Assembly (NCBI RefSeq): GCF_001750725.1
Contig: NZ_CP017279.1
Coordinates: forward strand, 4,712,001 to 4,776,000
Source: Enterobacter ludwigii
GTDB lineage: Bacteria > Pseudomonadota > Gammaproteobacteria > Enterobacterales > Enterobacteriaceae
Direction: 5' to 3'
Length of the DNA stretch: 64,000 nt
Part shown: piece after piece, positions 37,786 to 46,703 of the stretch
How the letters are laid out: every line of letters starts with the position of its first letter
Numbering within the stretch: position 1 is the stretch's first letter
Notes under the pieces: generated by a model
Told to the model about the DNA's origin: nothing
The model's database searches: none
What the model saw: only the letters and a program-made list of their open reading frames with translations
Program-made: the position numbers and the translations under genes

Positions 37786-38706
37786 CTACAGGTGATACCC
37801 CGACAGACGCAGTTCGCGATCAATCCACTCAACAAACTGCTGGATCTTCCAGGTGCGCTCGTTCATGTGCGGCATCACCAGATGATGCGCATTAATGGCG
37901 ATCCCCGTTTCATCTGGTAGCACCTGCACCAGGGAGCCATCGTTCAGGTGATCGGTGGCCATCATCTTGCTTTCCAGAATAAATCCCAGCCCCATGCGCG
38001 CGGCTTCAAAGCTCATGTAAGAACGATCAAAACTCAGGCTGAAGTTGAGCCAGGGGCGGTCGATATTGTGCCAGGCAAACCATTTTTCCCAGTTGACGAG
38101 AGTGCTTGTCGACGAGATAAGCGCCTGTGAAAGCAGGTCCTGCGGCGTGTTGACGGGATGTGCACGCAGATATGCCGGTGAGGCCAGCACCACCAGCGCA
38201 TCGTTTTTAATGGTCATGACCCTGTAAGCGTCCCAGTCCGGGATGCCGTGGCGAATATCAATATCGATGTTATCGCGTGCAAACTGCAGGTTCTCATAGG
38301 AGCAGGAAAGATTGACCGTAATATCCGGGTATTCACTGCGAAATTTGCCGAGCCGGCGCAATAACCACGTCAGGCCAAACGTTGGTGAAGAGTGAACGCG
38401 CAATACCGGATTATCAGCCTCTTTCATCACCTGTTCGGTTGCACGGCCGATGGCGCTCATCGCTGCGGAGACGTCGCGCAGATATTTTTCCCCCGTCGGG
38501 GTCAGGGTCACGCCTTTGCCGCTGCGGATAAATAACTTCTTCCCCATCCAGGATTCCAGCGAGGCGATCTGATGACTGACGGCTGACGCGGTGACGTTAA
38601 GCTGTTCGGCTGCCAGATGGATACTGAGAGAGTTGGCCACGGCGATAAAGGACTGAATATTTCGCAGCGAGGGTATGGGGAGGGTCTGGCGATCCTGCGC
38701 GGGCAT
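37786..38706 (-). CDS. LysR-family regulator, GcvA-like
   Basis: A 306-residue LysR protein with N-terminal helix-turn-helix (LAAEQLNVTASAVSHQIASLE) and a GcvA-type effector domain (DNIDIDIRHGIPDWDAYR, FDRSYMSFEAARMGLGFILE). AAAGGAGTG precedes the ATG. It is tail-to-tail with the amidohydrolase gene (18-bp gap) and divergent from the MFS-SDR-transketolase operon, so control of that operon is the more likely role. Confidence 0.9.
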   Translation of the reverse strand: MPAQDRQTLPIPSLRNIQSFIAVANSLSIHLAAEQLNVTASAVSHQIASLESWMGKKLFIRSGKGVTLTPTGEKYLRDVSAAMSAIGRATEQVMKEADNPVLRVHSSPTFGLTWLLRRLGKFRSEYPDITVNLSCSYENLQFARDNIDIDIRHGIPDWDAYRVMTIKNDALVVLASPAYLRAHPVNTPQDLLSQALISSTSTLVNWEKWFAWHNIDRPWLNFSLSFDRSYMSFEAARMGLGFILESKMMATDHLNDGSLVQVLPDETGIAINAHHLVMPHMNERTWKIQQFVEWIDRELRLSGYHL

Positions 38707-38793
38707 GGCCCACTCCTTTTAAACGAGACAATTTTAAAAAACATAACATTGCGGCATCGTGTCAGCAATTTTTACCCGGCTGAATGGATTAAA

Positions 38794-38809
38794 CATGATC
38801 CTGTTCACA
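38794..38809 (+). promoter_or_regulatory. CRP-like site upstream of the MFS operon
   Basis: CATGA-N6-TCACA has one perfect and one 3-of-5 half-site in the 281-bp divergent region. Catabolite control of a sugar-type operon would make sense, but one weak match is thin evidence. Confidence 0.3.
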
Positions 38810-38987
38810 GTGTTTTATCGATGAATATTGATGAGGGTTACATTTTATTTTTATGACCTGCATCGCGTATCAAATTTATCTCAGCAATAAATGAGTTTTA
38901 TTGAATGGTGTTTCGTTCGATAGCCGATATATTGACGTTGAACGCATAAATAAAACGACTCACGTTGTTCGAATAATGAGGTAAAAC

Positions 38988-40319
38988 ATGTCTCGTATAG
39001 AACAAGTTGCCCCCTACATAGCGACAAAGAAAACCAATTACCGTTTCGTTGTACTGGCATTAATTTTTATTGTGTATGCCATTAACTATGCCGACCGAAC
39101 AAATATTGGTGCTGTACTTCCTTTTATCATCGACGAGTTTCATATCAATAATTTCGAAGCCGGTGCGATCGCCAGTATGTTCTTTTTGGGATACGCCCTG
39201 AGCCAAATACCGGCGGGCTTTTTTATCGCCAAAAAGGGCATTCGCGGGATGGTGGCGCTGTCGATATTTGGCTTCTCGGCGTTTACCTGGTTGATGGGGA
39301 CTGCGACCTCAGTGCTGGGCCTGAAGTTTATCCGCCTGGGGCTGGGGTTAACCGAGGGGCCATGCCCGGTGGGGTTGGCATCAACGATCAATAACTGGTT
39401 TCCACCAAAAGAGAAGGCCACGGCGACCGGCGTCTATATTGCTGCCACCATGTTTGCCCCCATCCTGGTGCCGCCGCTGGCAGTGTGGATTGCCATGACC
39501 TGGGGCTGGCGCTGGGTCTTTTTCTCTTTTGCCATTCCGGGGCTGGTCATTGCTGTCCTGTGGTATTTACTGGTACGTACCCGGCCTTCCGAGAGCCCTT
39601 TCGTGTCAAAGAGCGAACTGGAGACCATTACCGCAGGTCAGGCGACACCGGATGCCAGACGGGAAAATATCGTGATTTCCCCCGGCTTCTCCCGCCTTGA
39701 CCGTCTGATCCGCGTACGGGATCTGTCGCCCATCAGCACGGTAAAAGGTCTGTTCACATCGAAAAATATTCTCGGTGACTGTGTGGCCTACTTCATGATG
39801 GTCAGCGTGCTGTATGGCCTGCTGACCTGGATACCGCTTTATCTGGTGAAAGAAAAAGGCTTTACGTTCATGAGCATGGGCCTCGTCGCGAGTATGCCGT
39901 GTATCGGCGGTTTTATCGGCGCGATTTTTGGCGGCTATGTCTCCGATAAATGGCTCGGGCGCAGGCGTAAACCGACCATGATGTTTACAGCCATCAGCAC
40001 CGTACTGATGATGGTCATCATGCTGAATATCCCGCAAAGCACCGTTGCGGTTTGTGTCGGCCTCTTTTTTGTTGGTCTCTGTCTGAATATAGGCTGGCCC
40101 GCCTTCACCGCTTATGGAATGGCCGTTGCGGACAGCAAAACGTATCCCATCGCCGCATCAATTATTAATAGCGGCGGTAATCTCGGCGGATTTGTTTCGC
40201 CGATGCTGGCAGGTTATCTGCTGGATAAAACTGGAAGCTTTAATTCTGTCTTTATTTATTTCGGTATTTGCGCAGCAATTGGATTAGTCATGATTATCTT
40301 GCTGGAAGAACCGAAATAA
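38988..40319 (+). CDS. MFS transporter, anion:cation symporter family
   Basis: A 443-residue, 12-helix transporter with the ACS-family signatures INYADRTNIGAVLPFI in helix 1, LGYALSQIPAGF, and LGLTEGPCPVGLASTINNWFPPKEKATATG around helix 4-5. Relatives import sugar acids such as galactonate, glucarate or tartrate. It leads the operon with the SDR and split transketolase genes, so it probably imports their substrate. Confidence 0.9.
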   Translation: MSRIEQVAPYIATKKTNYRFVVLALIFIVYAINYADRTNIGAVLPFIIDEFHINNFEAGAIASMFFLGYALSQIPAGFFIAKKGIRGMVALSIFGFSAFTWLMGTATSVLGLKFIRLGLGLTEGPCPVGLASTINNWFPPKEKATATGVYIAATMFAPILVPPLAVWIAMTWGWRWVFFSFAIPGLVIAVLWYLLVRTRPSESPFVSKSELETITAGQATPDARRENIVISPGFSRLDRLIRVRDLSPISTVKGLFTSKNILGDCVAYFMMVSVLYGLLTWIPLYLVKEKGFTFMSMGLVASMPCIGGFIGAIFGGYVSDKWLGRRRKPTMMFTAISTVLMMVIMLNIPQSTVAVCVGLFFVGLCLNIGWPAFTAYGMAVADSKTYPIAASIINSGGNLGGFVSPMLAGYLLDKTGSFNSVFIYFGICAAIGLVMIILLEEPK

Positions 40320-40355
40320 TAAATAAAACCTCTCTTACAATACTGGAGTAAATAT

Positions 40356-41105
40356 ATGCTTCTGAAAGATAAAGTCGCCGTGATTACCGGCGCGGCTTCT
40401 GTGCGCGGCTTGGGTTTCGCCACGGCAAAATTATATGCCGAGCAGGGCGCGAAAGTGGTCATTATTGATTTAGATGCCGAGGCCAGCCAGCGTGCGGCTG
40501 CATGTCTGGGTGAAGGGCATCTGGGGCTTGCGGCAAACGTCAGCAACGAGTTGCAGGTGAACGCAGCCATTAAGCAGGTTCTGGGTAAATATGGGCGCAT
40601 CGACATTCTGGTGAATAACGCCGGGATAACCCAGCCGCTCAAACTGATGGATATTAAGCGCGACAATTACGATGCCGTACTGGATGTCAGCCTGCGCGGT
40701 ACGCTGCTGATGTCCCAGGCGGTGATTCCCACTCTGCGCGCGCAGAAGTCCGGCAGCATTGTCTGTATCTCTTCAGTTTCGGCACAGCGCGGCGGCGGTA
40801 TTTTTGGCGGCCCGCACTACAGCGCTGCAAAAGCCGGCGTGCTGGGACTAGCCAAAGCCATGGCCCGTGAGCTTGGGCCGGATAACGTGCGCGTGAACTG
40901 CATCACCCCGGGGCTTATCCAGACGGACATCACCGCTGGCAAGCTGAGCGATGAGATGAAAACCGCCATTCTGGCGGGTATTCCGCTCAACCGTCTTGGT
41001 GATGCACAGGATGTTGCCCGTGCCGCGCTGTTCCTGGGGAGCGATCTCTCTTCTTATTCCACCGGTATCACGCTCGACGTGAACGGCGGCATGCTGATCC
41101 ATTAA
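40356..41105 (+). CDS. SDR-family oxidoreductase
   Basis: A 249-residue classical short-chain dehydrogenase: cofactor motif TGAASVRGLG at residues 11-20 (modified TGxxxGxG), D38/D40 after strand 2 suggesting NAD(H) preference, NNAG at 87-90, and catalytic S140, Y155, K159. It would oxidise a hydroxyl of the imported compound to a ketone, giving the ketose-type substrate a transketolase needs. It is 36 bp after the MFS gene and 12 bp before the transketolase gene. Confidence 0.92.
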   Translation: MLLKDKVAVITGAASVRGLGFATAKLYAEQGAKVVIIDLDAEASQRAAACLGEGHLGLAANVSNELQVNAAIKQVLGKYGRIDILVNNAGITQPLKLMDIKRDNYDAVLDVSLRGTLLMSQAVIPTLRAQKSGSIVCISSVSAQRGGGIFGGPHYSAAKAGVLGLAKAMARELGPDNVRVNCITPGLIQTDITAGKLSDEMKTAILAGIPLNRLGDAQDVARAALFLGSDLSSYSTGITLDVNGGMLIH

Positions 41106-41117
41106 GGGGAGACGAGA

Positions 41118-41963
41118 ATGACGAATACGACAGTTCAACAGGTTGCCGCGGCCGCGTGGCGCATTCGCCGCTACGCGCTGCGAATGGGCGAAGTACAAGG
41201 TCAGGGCTATATCGGTCAGGCGCTGGGCTATGCCGACGTGCTGGCAACTGCGTTTGCGCACGGTATGACCTTCAGGGCTCAGGAGCCGGAGTGGGAAGGC
41301 CGCGACCGCTTCCTGCTCTCCCACGGACATTACGCCATTGCGTATTATGCGGCGCTGATCGAGGCGGGGATCGTTCCTGAAGAGGAACTTGAAACCTACG
41401 GCTCGGATGACAGCCGCCTGCCGATGTCCGGCATGGCAACGTATACGCCCGGCATGGAGATCTCCGGCGGTTCTCTGGGGCAGGGACTCAGCATTGGTGT
41501 GGGAATGGCGCTGGGGCTGAAGCACAAACAGAGCACGGCGTGGGTAATTAACTCCATGTCTGACGGTGAGCTGGACGAAGGTTCAACCTGGGAAGCCGCC
41601 ATGTCAGCCTCGCATCATGGGCTCTCGAACTTGATTGTGCTGGTGGACATTAACCGGCAACAGGCGGACGGTAATTCACATAACATCCTCGGTTTTGAGC
41701 CGCTGGAAGATAAGTGGACCTCCTTTGGCTGGTATGTACAACGCGTTAACGGTAACGATATCCCCGCGCTGGTGTCGGCGTTTGATAATGCCAGACGCTA
41801 TCCCGAACAACAGCCGCGCGTCATCTTATGCGACACGCTGATGGGCAAGGGCGTGCCTTTCCTCGAGCAGCGTGACAAGAACCATTTTATTCGCGTGGAT
41901 GCCGATGAGTGGCAACAGGCGCTCGCCGTGCTCGATGCGAATAAACCAGAAGGAGTCCTGTAA
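41118..41963 (+). CDS. Transketolase, N-terminal (TPP-binding) subunit
   Basis: This 281-residue protein is the N-terminal half of a split transketolase. It has LLSHGHYAIAYYAAL, the GGSLGQGLSIGVGMALG segment and the TPP/metal site SDGELDEGSTWEAA...DINRQQADG. The next gene overlaps its stop by one base (TAATG) and supplies the other half. Full-length tktA-type enzymes have about 660 residues, equal to both halves together. Confidence 0.92.
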   Translation: MTNTTVQQVAAAAWRIRRYALRMGEVQGQGYIGQALGYADVLATAFAHGMTFRAQEPEWEGRDRFLLSHGHYAIAYYAALIEAGIVPEEELETYGSDDSRLPMSGMATYTPGMEISGGSLGQGLSIGVGMALGLKHKQSTAWVINSMSDGELDEGSTWEAAMSASHHGLSNLIVLVDINRQQADGNSHNILGFEPLEDKWTSFGWYVQRVNGNDIPALVSAFDNARRYPEQQPRVILCDTLMGKGVPFLEQRDKNHFIRVDADEWQQALAVLDANKPEGVL

Positions 41964-42961
41964 TGAGCCAGCCCGTCGAAAATAAACCGCGTTTAACCAC
42001 CTCCGCCATGATTGCCTCGATTGCAGAGGAAGGGCAGGAAACCCGGGCCGCGCCGTTTGGCCACGCGCTGGTGAAACTGGCGGCTCAGCGTCAGAACATT
42101 GTCGGCATGACGGCAGATTTGTCGAAATATACCGATCTGCATATCTTTGCCCAGGCATACCCTGACCGTTTCTTCCAGATGGGAATGGCGGAACAGCTGT
42201 TAATGGGGGCGGCAGGTGGGATGGCCAAAGAGGGCTTTATTCCCTTTGCCACCACCTATGCCGTGTTTGCCACCCGCCGTGCCTACGATTTTATTCATCA
42301 GGTCATTGCTGAGGAACACCTCAACGTCAAGATTTGCGCCGCGCTGCCGGGGTTGACCACCGGCTACGGGCCAAGCCATCAGGCAACGGAAGATATTGCG
42401 ATCATGCGCGGCATTCCGGGCATGACCATTATCGATCCTTGCGATGCGATTGACACTGAACAGGCGGTGCCTGCCATTGCCAGCCACGAAGGGCCGGTTT
42501 ATATGCGTTTGTTACGCGGTAAGGTTCCGGTGGTGCTGGATCAGTACAATTACCGGTTTGAAATAGGCAAAGCCGCGCTGCTGGAAGAGGGCAGTGATGT
42601 GCTGATTATCGCCTCAGGGCTGATGACCATGCGCGCACTGGAGGCGGCAAAGCAGTTGCGCAAGGATAATGTCAGCGTGGCGGTACTTCACTCACCCACG
42701 ATTAAGCCCCTGGATGAAGCGACCATTCTGGCGCAAGCCGCGAAACCCGGACGTCTGGTTATTGTGGCTGAAAACCACAGTAGCGTTGGCGGGCTTTGTG
42801 AAGCCGTGGCGTCGCTGTTGATGCGCCATCGCGTTAACGTCGACTTTGATACCGTTGCGTTGCCGGATGCGTTCCTTGATGCGGGTGCGCTACCGACCCT
42901 TCACGCGCGTTACGGGATTTCGACTGCCGCCATGGTGGAGAAGATCCGGCGCAGACTCTGA
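41963..42961 (+). CDS. Transketolase, C-terminal (pyrimidine-binding) subunit
   Basis: The 332-residue partner subunit has the pyrimidine-binding domain (MTADLSKYTDLHIFAQAYPDRFFQMGMAEQ with the catalytic Glu, FVTT-like FATTYAVFATRRAYDF) and the C-terminal domain (VIVAENHSSVGGLCEAV). The N- and C-halves form the active heterotetramer in known split enzymes. Substrate unknown; split transketolases with an SDR occur in pathways for rare sugars and polyols. Confidence 0.92.
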   Translation: MSQPVENKPRLTTSAMIASIAEEGQETRAAPFGHALVKLAAQRQNIVGMTADLSKYTDLHIFAQAYPDRFFQMGMAEQLLMGAAGGMAKEGFIPFATTYAVFATRRAYDFIHQVIAEEHLNVKICAALPGLTTGYGPSHQATEDIAIMRGIPGMTIIDPCDAIDTEQAVPAIASHEGPVYMRLLRGKVPVVLDQYNYRFEIGKAALLEEGSDVLIIASGLMTMRALEAAKQLRKDNVSVAVLHSPTIKPLDEATILAQAAKPGRLVIVAENHSSVGGLCEAVASLLMRHRVNVDFDTVALPDAFLDAGALPTLHARYGISTAAMVEKIRRRL

Positions 42962-42986
42962 TTTTCAGACGGGTATGTTGTCAACG

Positions 42987-43010
42987 GGCGAGGGGTGTTT
43001 TACCCTCGCC
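42987..43010 (+). terminator. Hairpin after the transketolase genes
   Basis: GGCGAGGG and CCCTCGCC form an 8-bp stem 25 bp after the transketolase stop. Without a T tract termination is uncertain; it separates the operon from the methyltransferase gene. Confidence 0.5.
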
Positions 43011-43034
43011 TCTGTTGCGATAAAGGAGTCCGTC

Positions 43035-43769
43035 ATGGCACAAAACATCTACGACAACCCGGCGTTTTTTGAAGGCTATGCCCGGCTACCGCGTTCGGTG
43101 CAGGGTCTGGACGGCGCACCGGAATGGCCTGCGCTGAAAAGCATGCTGCCACCGTTATCCGGCAAGTCAGTTATCGATCTTGGCTGCGGTTACGGCTGGT
43201 TCTGTCGCGCTTCACGCGCGCTGGGGGCGGCAGAAGTGACCGGCGTTGATCTCTCCGAAAAGATGCTCGCCCGGGCGGCTGAACTGACGGATGATGCGCA
43301 AATTCACTATCAGCGCAGCGATCTGGCATCTCTGGCGTTACCTGAGAACAGCGTTGATTTGATCTACAGTTCACTGGCGCTGCACTACCTGCCGGCGCTG
43401 GATTCCCTGTTTGAGAAAATCCGGCGGGCGCTTAAACCCGGCGGCAGCCTCGTCTTTTCAATGGAACATCCGATTTACACCTGCGCCACACGTCAGGGCT
43501 GGTTGACCGACGACAACGGCGAGCGTTTCTGGGGCGTTAATCGCTATCAGGATGAGGGCGAGCGCGTCAGCAACTGGCTGGCGGACGGGGTGATCAAATA
43601 CCACCGTACGCTCGGTACCACGCTCAATGCGCTTATTAAGGCGGGGCTGACAATAACGGAAGTGAACGAATGGGGACCAACGCAGGCACAAATTGATGCC
43701 TGGCCCGCGCTGGCCGAAGAGGCGGAACGTCCGATGCTGGTCCTGATTTCTGCCGCTAAGACTCAGTAA
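43035..43769 (+). CDS. Class I SAM-dependent methyltransferase
   Basis: The 244-residue protein shows the SAM-binding motif I VIDLGCGYGWFCRA (residues about 46-59), motif II VDLSEKMLARA and IYSSLALHYLP, in the style of UbiE/type 11 methyltransferases. The ATG at 43035 has AAAGGAG upstream. It overlaps the convergent SDR gene by 7 bp at the 3' ends. Substrate unknown. Confidence 0.9.
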   Translation: MAQNIYDNPAFFEGYARLPRSVQGLDGAPEWPALKSMLPPLSGKSVIDLGCGYGWFCRASRALGAAEVTGVDLSEKMLARAAELTDDAQIHYQRSDLASLALPENSVDLIYSSLALHYLPALDSLFEKIRRALKPGGSLVFSMEHPIYTCATRQGWLTDDNGERFWGVNRYQDEGERVSNWLADGVIKYHRTLGTTLNALIKAGLTITEVNEWGPTQAQIDAWPALAEEAERPMLVLISAAKTQ

Positions 43770-44365
43770 CCCACTTTATACACCCGTCCATTCTGCACCC
43801 CTTCCACGCTGCGACGATAGGCCTGCGCCACCGTTGCGGCGGGAACACTTTCAAAGCCCGGGAAGAAGCCTTCGTACGCTTCCGCTGATTCGGTAAGCAC
43901 CGTCGGGCTAATCAGGTTGATGCGGATCCCGCGCGGCAGTTCACAGGCCGCGGCGCGGACAAACCCTTCCAGGGCGGTGTTCACCGTGGTGGCATTCACC
44001 CCCTGTGCGATAGGCTCATGCGCCACGATCCCGCTTATCAGGGTGATGGAGCCGCCTTCATTGAGGTAATGCTGGCCGGTCAACGCCAGACGAACCTGTC
44101 CCAGCAGCTTGTCCTGCAAGCCCTGATTGAAATCGCTGTCTTTCATGGTCGCGAGCGGGCCGAAGTGCAGGCCGCCACTGGCAGAGACAATCGCATCCAC
44201 CGCTCCGATGTTTTCAAACAATGCCTGCACGCTGGCCTGAGAGGTGATATCCACCTGGTAGTCGCCCTGCGTGCGACCCACGCGGATCACGTCGTGGCGA
44301 CGGCTCAGCTCTTCTGTTACCGCACGACCGACCGTACCGCTGGCACCAATAATCACGATTTTCAT
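43763..44365 (-). CDS. Short SDR-family protein lacking the usual YxxxK
   Basis: A 200-residue protein with the cofactor loop GASGTVGRAV at residues 8-17, an SDR-like fold (AIVSASGGLHFG) and PRGIRINLISPT near the end. The catalytic YxxxK is absent; in its place is GVNATTVNTALEGF, as in a known branch of short SDRs. It is divergent from the LysR gene at 44463, the usual arrangement for a regulator and its target. Confidence 0.88.
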   Translation of the reverse strand: MKIVIIGASGTVGRAVTEELSRRHDVIRVGRTQGDYQVDITSQASVQALFENIGAVDAIVSASGGLHFGPLATMKDSDFNQGLQDKLLGQVRLALTGQHYLNEGGSITLISGIVAHEPIAQGVNATTVNTALEGFVRAAACELPRGIRINLISPTVLTESAEAYEGFFPGFESVPAATVAQAYRRSVEGVQNGRVYKVGY

Positions 44366-44462
44366 AGCTGACTCCTTAGGTTGTGAGCCTTCATTCTTTA
44401 ATAAATCAAAACTCAGATAAACTGGGCTAAAGTTAGAGGATTGCTAACCAGGGGTTTGGAAT

Positions 44463-45371
44463 ATGGATAAGCTTCGCAGCATGGAGACCTTCATTGCTGT
44501 CGTTGAGAGCGGCAGTTTTACCGGCGCGGCAGGCCGGCTGGAGATGTCGGCGGTGATGGTGGGGAAGTACATAGCGTTACTGGAGTCTCAGCTCGGCACC
44601 CGGCTGCTGGAGCGAAACACGCGGCGTCAAAGTCTGACGGACGCCGGGCGGGTCTATTTCGACGAGGCGAAGCGGGTGCTGGAGCAGGTCTCTATCGCCG
44701 AAAGCGCGGTTGAGCGACTGCGTGCCGCCCCAGCCGGGACCTTGCGGGTCACGGCGCCCACCTCGTTTGGCGGTTGTGTGATAGCCCCCCTCACGGCGAC
44801 CTTTTTGCAGCGCTACCCGGACGTGCGCGTGGAGCTGGATCTGACCAACCGGATGGTGGATCTGGTGGATGAAGGGGTCGATCTGGCCATTCGCATCGGT
44901 GACATTCATAACGACGATCTGGTGGCGAAATACCTCTGCCCGTACCGAATGGTGATCTGCGCGGCCCCGGCGTATCTGGCGCGTTACGGCACGCCGCGAA
45001 CGCCTGCCGATCTGGCGGATCATCTCTGCCTGTCACACACGGTGTGGACCGCGCGTAACGAATGGCGGCTGCCGGGGGTTGAAGGTGAGATGCGCTGGAA
45101 GCGCGATGCCATTCTGCGCTGCAACGATGGCTATGGGCTACGGATGGCGGCGAGAGCGGGGGCGGGATTATTACTGCAACCCGAAGTGCTGGTGGCAGAA
45201 GAGCTGGCGAGCGGCAGGCTGGTGCAGGTGCTGGAGAACTATACGCCTGCGCCACGACCGGTACATTTGCTGTGGCGCCAGGATTTACGTCCGCTACCCA
45301 AGCTCACGCAATTTGTCGCGCATATTCAGCAGGGCGCGGAATATTTCGGCCATGCCGTTGAAGAAAAGTAA
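44463..45371 (+). CDS. LysR-family regulator
   Basis: A 302-residue LysR protein of the CrgA/DsdC-like group: DKLRSMETFIAVVESGSFTGAAGRLEMSAVMVGKYIALLE at the N-terminus and an effector domain with LDLTNRMVDLVDEGVDLAIRIGD. It is divergent from the SDR gene across 97 bp and probably controls it. Confidence 0.9.
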   Translation: MDKLRSMETFIAVVESGSFTGAAGRLEMSAVMVGKYIALLESQLGTRLLERNTRRQSLTDAGRVYFDEAKRVLEQVSIAESAVERLRAAPAGTLRVTAPTSFGGCVIAPLTATFLQRYPDVRVELDLTNRMVDLVDEGVDLAIRIGDIHNDDLVAKYLCPYRMVICAAPAYLARYGTPRTPADLADHLCLSHTVWTARNEWRLPGVEGEMRWKRDAILRCNDGYGLRMAARAGAGLLLQPEVLVAEELASGRLVQVLENYTPAPRPVHLLWRQDLRPLPKLTQFVAHIQQGAEYFGHAVEEK

Positions 45372-45436
45372 TTATCAAAGCCGCAGACTTATGCTACTAA
45401 GATTAGGCACATTATAAAAAAGAAGGTAAGCAAAGA

Positions 45437-46618
45437 ATGTCTGTGAATAAACTCGCCAGCAGCGCACAGGGCCTGCAATCATCTGCCATCCGTGAATTAT
45501 TAAAACATAGCAAAATGGCCGGGGTGATTTCGCTGGGTGGCGGTATTCCTAACCCTGCACTGTTCGATCATGAAGGCCTGAAAATTGCCGCTGATGCCGT
45601 ATTATCACAGCATTTTGGTGAAGCTTTTCAGTACAGTCTGACCGAAGGCATCCCGGGGCTGCGTGAAGAAATTAAGCTCATCTGTGAAGGCCGTGGGATC
45701 GCCTGCAAGGCCGATGACGTGGTCATTACGTCCGGTTCGCAACAATCTCTCGACGTGCTGGCGCGGGCGTTAATTAACCCGGGCGATACCGTCGTCGTCG
45801 AACGTCCAACGTATCTCGCGGCACTGCAGGTATTTGGTCTGGCACAGGCCAAATTTGAATCCGTGGGCACCGATGGCGACGGAATGAAAGTGGATGAACT
45901 TGAAGCACTGGTGGCGAATAAAACCATCAAGGCGGTTTATATTGTTCCGACATTTGGTAACCCGGGTGGGGTAACGCTTTCTGAGGTGCGTCGTAAACAG
46001 CTGGTGGAATTATCGAAGCGCTATGACTTCGTTATTATCGAAGACGATCCGTACAGCGAAATTAATTATACCGATGAAGTGTTCCGCCCGTTAATTGCCC
46101 ATGCCAAAGATATCGGCAATGAAGAGAACGTCGTCTATACCTCGACCTTCTCCAAAATCCTCGCCCCGGGCACTCGTGTGGGCTGGGTGCTGGTACCGGA
46201 GTGGCTGAAACGCGCGGTGGTTAATCTCAAGCAAACCACCGATCTGCACACCAGCACGCTGTCACAGCTGATGACCTATGAGTACCTGAAAACCGGTCGT
46301 CTGGCCGATCAGATTAAAATGATCCGTGAAGCCTACCGCCAGAAATACCAGACCTTTGCAAATGAACTGGAGGCGGAACTGGGTGATGTCATGACGTTCC
46401 ATAAGCCGAAGGGTGGAATGTTCCTGTGGGCCAAAATGAACAATGGCATCAACACCACGCGCTGGCTGGAAAAAACGTTAAGCAACGGCGTGGTTTTTGT
46501 GCCGGGTGAGTTCTTCTATTGCAATGAGCCAGACCATACGACGCTCCGCATGTCGTTTGTCACGCCAACCGATGAAGAGCTGAAAGAGGCGGTTCGTCGC
46601 CTGAAAAAATCGCTGTAA
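45437..46618 (+). CDS. PLP-dependent aminotransferase, class I/II
   Basis: A 393-residue fold-type I aminotransferase similar to 2-aminoadipate/MocR-type enzymes. The PLP lysine is K240 in STFSKILAPGTRVGW; N175 in PTFGNPGG, D203 in IIEDDPYSEI and the R in LRMSFVTP complete the site. It stands alone with AGAAGGTAAG upstream. The likely reaction is transamination of a bulky or aromatic amino acid; exact substrate unknown. Confidence 0.9.
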   Translation: MSVNKLASSAQGLQSSAIRELLKHSKMAGVISLGGGIPNPALFDHEGLKIAADAVLSQHFGEAFQYSLTEGIPGLREEIKLICEGRGIACKADDVVITSGSQQSLDVLARALINPGDTVVVERPTYLAALQVFGLAQAKFESVGTDGDGMKVDELEALVANKTIKAVYIVPTFGNPGGVTLSEVRRKQLVELSKRYDFVIIEDDPYSEINYTDEVFRPLIAHAKDIGNEENVVYTSTFSKILAPGTRVGWVLVPEWLKRAVVNLKQTTDLHTSTLSQLMTYEYLKTGRLADQIKMIREAYRQKYQTFANELEAELGDVMTFHKPKGGMFLWAKMNNGINTTRWLEKTLSNGVVFVPGEFFYCNEPDHTTLRMSFVTPTDEELKEAVRRLKKSL

Positions 46619-46624
46619 CAGACC

Positions 46625-46656
46625 TGCGCATAATGGCACCTGTGCTGTTATGCGCA
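46625..46656 (+). terminator. Near-perfect 32-bp inverted repeat
   Basis: TGCGCATAATGGCAC pairs with GTGCTGTTATGCGCA (two G-T pairs) around a 2-nt centre, 7 bp after the aminotransferase stop. The downstream TTACTTGTG has few T residues. It may be a terminator, or an operator for the following membrane protein gene. Confidence 0.6.
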
Positions 46657-46703
46657 TTACTTGTGCAGTGCGGCCAGCGCCGCAAGCGTTCATGGTGAAT
46701 CCC

